The position numbers and the translations under genes were made by a program. Shown here one piece after another: positions 56,012-64,000 of a DNA stretch of 64,000 bases (position 1 is the stretch's first letter; each line of letters starts with the position of its first letter). The DNA lies in NCBI RefSeq assembly GCF_910596095.1, contig NC_056538.1, positions 19,082,501-19,146,500 on the forward strand. The letters run 5' to 3'. The notes under the pieces were generated by a model. The model saw nothing but the letters and a program-made list of their open reading frames with translations, was not told the DNA's origin and ran no database searches. This stretch comes from Thunnus maccoyii (Eukaryota; Chordata; Actinopteri; Scombriformes; Scombridae).

Positions 56012-59000
56012 ATGGCAAAGTATGACCCGGTAAGTTCTCCATTTATCCTTTTCCTGCTTTGTTATAGGGTAAAACCCCTTCTTGTTGCAACAGTGTGCCC
56101 TCTGCTTCTACTTTCCTCTTTCCTCCAAAAAATACTCAAACTGTACCTGTCACTCTGACTCTGAATGATGGTTCCTGTTGAGTTTGTCTGCTCCCTGTTC
56201 GCTCTGTACAAGTTTCAGTGTGTTGTGTTATCTGTAAAACCTGTGTGTCCAGAAGGCTGAAGAGTGCTGTTGATTACAGGCCATTGGTTTACATAAGACG
56301 TTTCAATTTACCTGCCAAACAGCAGGTAGGAAGGGAGTTATAGGTTTTCCCTAAGTAAGCTGTTGTTATTAAGGGTTTCTGTCATTACTTTCTATAGGGT
56401 ATCACTTTTACACTTTGCTTGAAACTCTTTATAACACTTTATCAAACATTGTATCTCTGTTTTTCTGTAGTGTATACATCCCTGTACAAAAAGCCCAGTT
56501 TTTAACTTTGTGACAATGAGTTTTTCAGGCAATTCAATGGGTTTTTAAAGTGTTTATTAAATTGTTTATTTAGCTGAAAAGGTAGGAGAACCCATAAAAG
56601 AACACTTTCTCCCTCAGTTTATCTGAAAAATTGTAAATCAGCACTGTTGCCTCTATCTATTCTGTACTTATATCACCAATTGTAACATATACACATGAGA
56701 GTATAAGGATAAAATGTATTGTATATTGTACAGATATTAAACATACAAACTTATGATTTTAGCAAAGCCCACATAACAGCTGCACAGCACTATAAAAATG
56801 TAGCAAATGTGTTAGCTCGATTTTACACAGAACTGACTGACTCCTTGACTTTTCCTATCAATCTATCTTGTGACAACATCACAGTCACAACTTGACCTCA
56901 CTAATGACAAGCAGATAATGTATTAAATACACAGCAAATAATTTGATATTCAAATTTTTGAATGTCTCTGTATTCTGTATACTACAAGAGTTAAAATGGG
57001 TTTTGGTTGCAAATAAGTTCAGATCATCACATGTCCGACAGAAATGCAGCGGCCTGATTTGTGTCTACTTTGATTTATTTTCACCCCAACAGTTTGGGAA
57101 AAACATAAGAGGACACTTCTGTTTCCCATTTTATGTCACACATCTTTGTAACTTCATATGATTATAGTTGTTGTTTGAGTGAAAAATTGACCTTTCAAAA
57201 GTCATGTGAACCCCTAATCTTTTAATTTTACAGTATTTTTCCATGATAATGGCCGACAGGCAAACTATGCAAGATGATCCATGTGTACTCTTTTGGGAAA
57301 TATGATGAACCTAGTCCTCCACCTATTTCGGCTCAGTCATTTCACTTCAGTTAAGTAGGGTGCCTATAGGCGAATTTTGAAACTTGACCGGCATGCAATA
57401 GAACTGGTCTTATGAAACACTTTTGTCAGCAGGTCTCCCCGCAAACCACTCAGTGCCACCACCACAGATTAATTCCTTTCTTTTTTTGACTAAGGATTCT
57501 CCTAGTTTATGAAGGTGTGACCCCAGTGATGAATGAAGAAGAGTCACAACAGCTATGGAGAAGCCATGGTTACTGGCTGTTGGGAACTAAATCTTAGCTT
57601 TCTCTGCACTACAGACAGATTCATAAAGCCTAATTGAACTCCCTAATTTACCTACCTAGTTTACCCTAATTCTGTCAGTACATTTCACGGTAACACCATC
57701 AAAACTTTTGCAATAGAGCTTCTGATTGTATTAATTCTGGCCTATAACAAAACTTGATCACAAAAAAAATCTGGCTCCCGTGCATTAAATCTGAACCTAA
57801 TGACAGTATTGGATCACTTTCTGTAAATGCAGAGGTGACACTACAAATAAGTGATCAGGTCACATTGAGCTCAAACAAGTTTAGTCAGATAACAAGCTGC
57901 ATTCGGGAACATTTATATCTCTGCTTTAATCTTTCCGAGTTGCATTGCACAGATCAAAAAACTTAGCAAAACCCACATAGCAGCTGCATAGTGCTATAAA
58001 AAATTAGCAAATGTGTTAACTCAATATTACTCAGTCACTGACTGACTCTTTTACCTTTCCTATTAATCTATCTTATGACAACAACACAGTTTACAGTAGC
58101 TAAACTTAAATCTCATTCCAGGAAGCAGGAAGTGAAAATCATTTAAACCATGAAACATGGAATACACTTTGAAAAGTTGCAATCATTGTGGTAGAAAAAA
58201 GATATACACAGAGGCAGATATGAATCACAAGCAAACTTAGAAGTTATTGTTTTAACAGGGGAAAAGTCTGACTAACCTATGTGACCTACAGTATCTGTTT
58301 ACCATGAGCCATCCACATTAAACTGATGGTAGAGCTTCAGCCAGTGGGTTAAAAGCACTGTTACCTCATTGTTTCAGTCACCTTCGTTCTCCCTGTTACT
58401 TCTCATTTGTTAGTGGATGTTAACCTACCTATCCCCAAAAAATTCAAGTACTGATAAAATCCTTTGTCTGAAATCCTGGCTACTGGGAGCTGTGAATCAA
58501 AAAGGGCAGAGGAGATAGCATGAATAGAAAAATGAGGAAATGAACAGCAGAAAACCTGATCTTTTAGTCACAGTTGCCAGGATACATCACTTGAGTCTTT
58601 GTGCATAAGGTTGTTACCTGGGTGTGGACTTAAACATAGACTTGATAATAATGTGAGGGTCACATGGAGGACAATGCGTTACGTGCTTTGTCTTGGCAAC
58701 CACAAACATGCAAGGTATTTGCTTAACTATTGTCTGTTTATCTACTTGTTTTATTCTTATTAGATATAGGATGGTGTGTTGTTTCCAAGGGTAATTGATG
58801 AAACAGTAAAGAATTATTACACTTAGAAATGTCTGTGTATTTAACAACCTTTTGCTTTCTGTTATTTACTTTTCCTCTATCTTTTCCTCAGAACGAGCCC
58901 CCTCCTCCTTACTACTCTGTTGCCGTGCACACACTGCCCCCCCTCAAGTCCTATGAGGAGGTGGTGTATGGTCCAGGCCTGACACCCCCCACACAGCCGC

Positions 59001-60542
59001 ATTACATTCCCCAGTACCCGCCACCTGTGGTAGTTCCCCAAGTCCCACGTTCAATACGTGAGTGTAGTTGCAGCATGAATCCATATTGTCCTGAAACTAC
59101 AATGAATACAAGGTGTACAGACAGAACAAATGGAGTCACTTCAAGAATATTTAATGTGTTTGTTTTCTGTGTCTCTGTACAGCCCCCAAGAGGAAGAGAT
59201 GCTGTGAGAATAATGCACAGTGTTACGGAGGATCAGGGGGAATCTTACTGGTGCTTGGTTTGCTGGCTCTGGCCATCTGGCTTGGAGGTATACAGATCAT
59301 ACAGATTACCAAACATTGTCATTAATATTCATTTGCTGCTCTAATTTATTCAAAACTATTGTAAGTGCATGCAAAGTATATGTTAGTCACAGTGTTTCTA
59401 TTGCCCTTGTGCTTCTCATGAGCTATAGTCAATTTGCATGCATTTTGGTAACATGTTGTAATAAGGCATACCTTTAAAAAGGGTTTGTAAGTTGGAACAA
59501 ATGGCTTTATTACCTAATCATTTTATGCTTTATTGAGCAGTAATAAGCAATTCAGAACTACATTTGACATTTTGGGAAATGGCAACCAATCCTCTTCTAG
59601 CATTCTCTTCCACATTTAGCATTGCTTTATCTTTTTAACCTATTGTATTTATATATAAAAAAGAACTTAATACATATAATTTTAAAAAGCACTCCATTGA
59701 TCAATGTAATAAGTATACATAGTAAATGCAATTAATAAACATAATAAAAAACATAATATTTAATATCAATATAAAATTGTTCTATATGATTACAACTATT
59801 ATATTGTTAGAGAAATGTCACTATCTGTTTACAACTACATTATAGTTTATTCATTCATTTATTTATTTATATACTACTAAATCAGGGAAATAAAGGGTCA
59901 CCAGATTTTTTATTTTTATTTATATTACAAAGTAGGAGAAAATACAATAACCACAAATTACAGAAATACTGTACAAGATATTGTCTGGGATTGTGCAAAA
60001 TGTTCACAGTATAATCAATATAAACGGTGCATGTAATGTGCACATGTCAGTAATTTTACTGCAGTTTTAATTTAGTTTGAGCTGTTACATTTGTTCAGTG
60101 CTAGAATAGAAAAGAAAATGTATGGGAATTGGATCACCTTGGGATGTGAATGAGTTAAAAGAGTATGTAATTATTGAAATATGTTGTCAAATCATTTAAA
60201 ATAGTGGATTTTCATCAAGTGAGTGAGGAAGAGGTGATGTATTCATGCAAGTAGGTTTTTATTGTTTTTATTTTATTGTTTAGATTTAGTTTTGACTAAC
60301 TATAATAACCATGGTTCGCTATATCATTCCTGCCACTCATTACTATCCACTCTTCCCCAAATGGCAGTGCGTTATGGCACAAGGGCGGCAACGGCAGTGA
60401 TCCTCTATGGTAACGAGGACAATGATCACAGAAATGAAAATCAGCCTTTGCCAAAGTATGACACCTGCCCCAACAACACTGTCCAATGTGATGGGATCAG
60501 AGACTGCCAACTGGGCTCTGACGAAACAAAGTGTGGTGAGTA

Positions 60543-60638
<96 letters not shown>

Positions 60639-60729
60639 AACCTTAACCACTGACTCAAAAATCAGCGTTTTACCAATTGGGGAAACGGCTTTTGTCCCAA
60701 ATTGCACAAGCCCCGAAAGTAACTTAAGT

Positions 60730-60813
<84 letters not shown>

Positions 60814-63800
60814 TACACACACAGACCTTAATCAGACTAACAGAAGGACAGATGGTGTGGAAGGATGGGTGGACACTTGACAGCTCAAAGGATGTAACCC
60901 TCACAACAGAAAACAGGCTGAGTTCTCATACATAGGTTTGGTAATGGGGATAATAGGTAGTGTAGATTAACAAGAAAATTTCTACTGCTAATTAAACTGG
61001 TAAAAATAACAACAATTTTATTCATATAATAATTTTAAAGCACAAAGTGCTTCCATGACAGCATGCTTGAATTTGCTTTCTAAGTGAAGCTTTAATTTAT
61101 TTTTAGTGTTTGATTTTTGGTTTACATTAATTGTTTGTAGCTGCACACAGGTTGAAGACAAGCATATTATGTAAAATATCTTACTGAACCCACTAAAAAC
61201 ATGCAAACTAAGCCTTCTTCTCTTGCTCTCTGTTCCCCAGTGAGGTTCAGCGGTGGCGGCGGTCTGCAAGTCAGGACAGCTGAAGATGGACGATTTCTAC
61301 CAGTGTGCTACAAGGGCTGGGACCAGAGCTATGCCGACCAGACCTGCGCACAGCTAGGTTTCAGGAGGTAAAGAATCACCAGCTTAAGTTATTTTATTTT
61401 ATTTACTCAGTTAACAACAGACATAAATGCTGTCAGAGCAGAAAACCCTTTTGAAGACATGTATTACCACTCCCCATCATCATTCTGGCTTCATAAAGGA
61501 ATGATTTAGCTAGTCATTTTGCCAGAGCCAGTTTCAACAGCAGCTAAAGAACATGTGGGCTTCTGTCTCCGACTCACAATTTACCCACTGAGATCCATCT
61601 AATTTCTCCTCACCTGCTGCTGTGTGTTAGAAGTGGAATTGATTCTCCATGGGTCTCTCTGAGGTGTCTCAGTGTGACAGAACCAGAATGAATTTCCAGA
61701 CCCAGTCAAGCATGGTTTTCGACAAAATGGTCTCTATATGTGCAAGTGTGTCTCTTCTGCTTCCTGAGCGGCCTTTCTCTCTATCTCCAGGTCCTATGTC
61801 ACCAAAGCGATTAAATCTCAGGAGTCTATTGGTCTAACATTGACCAGCAGACCATCTTCATCTATCCAGAGTGTGGTCAAAGTCAGGTAAATATTTTAAT
61901 CCCTTATTCCCCCTGTTAATACAGAGCTCAGTCACACATAATCTATGATCTTTTTAATCTCAGTGTATTAGAAAAATATAACTCACAACATGAAATACTG
62001 TTCAACTTAACCTCTTCTTTTTATATGCTTAGAATACTACAAAAACAGTGGTAAGGTGCACACTGATGTATGTACTCATGTTGGCTGACATGTTTTTCTC
62101 ACTGTGGCACTACGTAGTTCTTCCTGTCCAGACCAGGAGACCGTGTCCCTGCAGTGTGTGGGTAAGGAGCCTCCATCTGTTACTACACTCATGTGCCACA
62201 CACAGTTACATATGAGCTCCCTCTTCCTTCTCTTTTTATGTCACAAACACAAATACCCATGACTGCACACCCACCACAACAACAAAACATGAGGATTTGA
62301 ACCATGTCATTTGATGCTGATCACTGAAATTAGCTGAAATCAGTACTTACCGTCTTTGAATCTTGATTCTGGTTGAATTTTTCAAACAATGATATATACC
62401 ACAATATGTCAAACATGCAAGCTAGTTCAGTCAACTTTATTGCTACACTTACATAATACTTCGGGCACTGCAACATATATCCAATGCACCCTTTCAATCT
62501 TGGTAGTTTACCTAAGCTGTCAGTGCTCTGCTCACTCTTTTGCCCACTCCATGCTTGTTGCCTCAACATTTACCTGTAAGCTATGCTGGCATGTTACTAC
62601 TGCTGCTGCTTTTCATATTGTTGCATTTCATTACCCCAAGCATCCACCTGTTGGCTCTGATTCAGTTATTATCATCGCTCCCTAATGTGTTGGGCTTGGT
62701 GTTTCTTTGTGGGGTGCACATACACACTTTATATATTCTACATCCATATTACGATCAATTATACTATATACTATGACCGAATTATGTAAAACTCCTCACA
62801 TGTACAAAACAGTCATTAACTCATTTGTTTGATTTGGAAAACAGTTTTGTATAAGCAATAACACAATATGATCATTCTAACACCATCTGATTTCACTGAA
62901 AATCAATAAACGATTATATTGTATATTTGCCCTGTTCTGTACAAAAGATGTTTTCACTGTTTCTTTTGTATTGCACAGTATCTCACAATGTCTCTCATTC
63001 CCAGACTGCGGTCGGCAGCAGTCTACATCTCGGATCATAGGGGGCAGCGTAGCTAAGTTGGGTCAGTGGCCTTGGCAATTGTCGCTCCACTTCAGAGGAT
63101 CCCATGTCTGCGGAGGAGTCCTGATCTCCCCTGATTTTGTGCTGACTGCTGCCCACTGCTTCCCAAGGTGAATGTCTAACATCGGAAATGTGTCTTGGCA
63201 TATTTTTTCACACTTGAGGATTCATGTTTTTTGTTCATTCGTGGCACAGTATTCATACACTGTATTAGTAGAAATTCACATTGTTCAGCTTGTACTGCAT
63301 TCTACAATGCTGAACTGATGTGTTTCTAAGTTACAATGTGAAGAAAGTCTTCTGTGCTGGAAATATAAGCACCGATTTCAATTCAATGAGTCCATGCTTT
63401 CCGCTGAGTAGTCTCTTTCTGTGTTGCAGAAGCAACACCTTTACCCTCTCAGCAGAGTACTGGAAAGTTTATGCTGGAGCGGTATCTCTGGACAGACTAC
63501 CTCAGCCCTACATGGTTAAGAGGATCATACTCAATGAGAACTACAACACTAAGACTAATGACCAAGATGTTGCTCTGCTCAAACTTACATCTCCAGTTCT
63601 TTTTAATGGTAGGTCACACCTTCACTTTGTTAAAATAATGTTGATGTTTATCCTACTTTCATAACAGAGGATGCAGTCATAATTTGGTCAAATGGTGCAA
63701 CAAAAGCTATACATGTGTAAGTAGTGAATAGAGTGGCTATTTTATATTAATCTACATAACTCAAAAGACATATTATTCATTTTTAATACCTGAATCTAAG

Positions 63801-64000
63801 AGCTGAATTTGGTCATCACACAGGGACAGTCTGTACATTCATGTATGATTTTTTAATAACACACTAACAAAAACGTAACATGGTGTCTACAGGGTAAATG
63901 CATACTAGCAGGACAGTGACTGTCATAGTAATACGTTTCTTGTTGAGGAGTCTGAGCTTTTAAATTCTGTGCTGACTCTACGTTCATTCTCATAATCTGA
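56012..64000 (+). CDS. tmprss13: Transmembrane serine protease 13, partial (9 exons seen, 355 aa; 3' end beyond window)
   Basis: Exons 56012-56029, 58892-59057, 59183-59287, 60368-60535, 61241-61367, 61791-61885, 62118-62161, 63005-63167 and 63430-63608 join in phase. Exon 1 encodes MAKYDP. The cytoplasmic part is Pro/Tyr-rich with a PPPY motif (EPPPPYYSV) and ends in a basic, Cys-containing stretch (PPKRKRCC). Then come a transmembrane helix ([16 protein letters not shown]), an LDLRA-like module ([18 protein letters not shown]), an SRCR domain ([19 protein letters not shown]) and an S1 domain with activation site R-IIGG. Catalytic His (TAAHC) and Asp (NDQDVALL) are present; the Ser exon lies beyond 64000. 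A proline-rich cytoplasmic domain plus LDLRA-SRCR-S1 order is typical of TMPRSS13. The name is supported by its place next to il10ra. It should be a type II epithelial surface protease. Confidence 0.9.
56755..56915. repeat. Direct repeat copy A in tmprss13 intron 1
   Basis: About 150 bases beginning with TTAGCAAAGCCCACATAACA and running past ATCAATCTATCTTGTGACAA match copy B at 57960-58110 with scattered differences. Confidence 0.75.
57960..58110. repeat. Direct repeat copy B in tmprss13 intron 1
   Basis: The stretch beginning TTAGCAAAACCCACATAGCA and containing ATTAATCTATCTTATGACAA is in the same orientation as copy A, about 1.2 kb away. It could be an old local duplication or two copies of one interspersed repeat. 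Confidence 0.75.
60545..60634. repeat. (CA)n microsatellite beside a tmprss13 splice donor
   Basis: About 90 bases of CA begin within 10 bases of the donor that ends the exon 60368-60535. Confidence 0.97.
60732..60824. repeat. Second (CA)n microsatellite in the same tmprss13 intron
   Basis: About 75 bases of pure CA, then interrupted CA, lie about 100 bases after the first array. Confidence 0.95.

Noticed and set aside
60343-60904. Frames of Thr-His or Cys-Val repeats
   Set aside because: They are translations of CA microsatellites next to a real tmprss13 exon.

Overview
This is vertebrate nuclear DNA, almost certainly from a ray-finned (teleost) fish. The genes are split into short exons with GT-AG introns, and the proteins are all vertebrate families. 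The introns and spacers carry CA/TG microsatellites, a decayed Tc1-like transposon and several short inverted-repeat elements of kinds common in teleosts. No bacterial, viral or plasmid feature was seen. I joined exons by eye, checking reading frame, phase and splice sites, so gene models are firm inside the coding parts and weak at UTRs.

Layout, left to right. 37-1388 (+): a small coiled-coil protein resembling ccdc195. 2750-7605 (-): gucy1b2, soluble guanylate cyclase beta-2, with a C-terminal prenylation box and a Tc1 remnant in an intron. 10356-14373 (-): cep57, a centrosomal protein. 15402-21141 (+): mre11, the DNA double-strand-break nuclease, head-to-head with cep57 across about 1.03 kb. 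24532-29685 (-): tmprss4, a type II transmembrane trypsin-like protease whose first coding exon is unresolved. 29686-42246: a repeat-rich spacer. 42247-44345 (+): a 74-residue single-pass membrane protein in the position of smim35. 48611-52159 (-): il10ra, interleukin-10 receptor alpha. 56012-63608 and beyond (+): tmprss13, cut by the right window edge before its catalytic serine exon.

The order and relative strands tmprss4(-) / smim35-like(+) / il10ra(-) / tmprss13(+) are, as far as I recall, the mirror image of human 11q23.3. This supports the names given to the two least recognisable members, smim35-like and il10ra. The left half joins genes that lie elsewhere in human (cep57 and mre11 near 11q21, gucy1b2 as a 13q pseudogene). 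The genes do not form one pathway: they cover NO/cGMP signalling, microtubule organisation, DNA repair, epithelial proteolysis and cytokine signalling.

I found no convincing new multi-gene system. The points most worth a second look are the 74-residue membrane protein (a myristoylation-like N-terminus together with an N-glycosylation sequon), the repeated DSG motifs and YxxQ motifs in the IL10RA tail, dinucleotide arrays sitting next to splice donors in cep57 and tmprss13, a perfect 23-bp hairpin at 31886-31935, and several structurally clear non-autonomous transposons.
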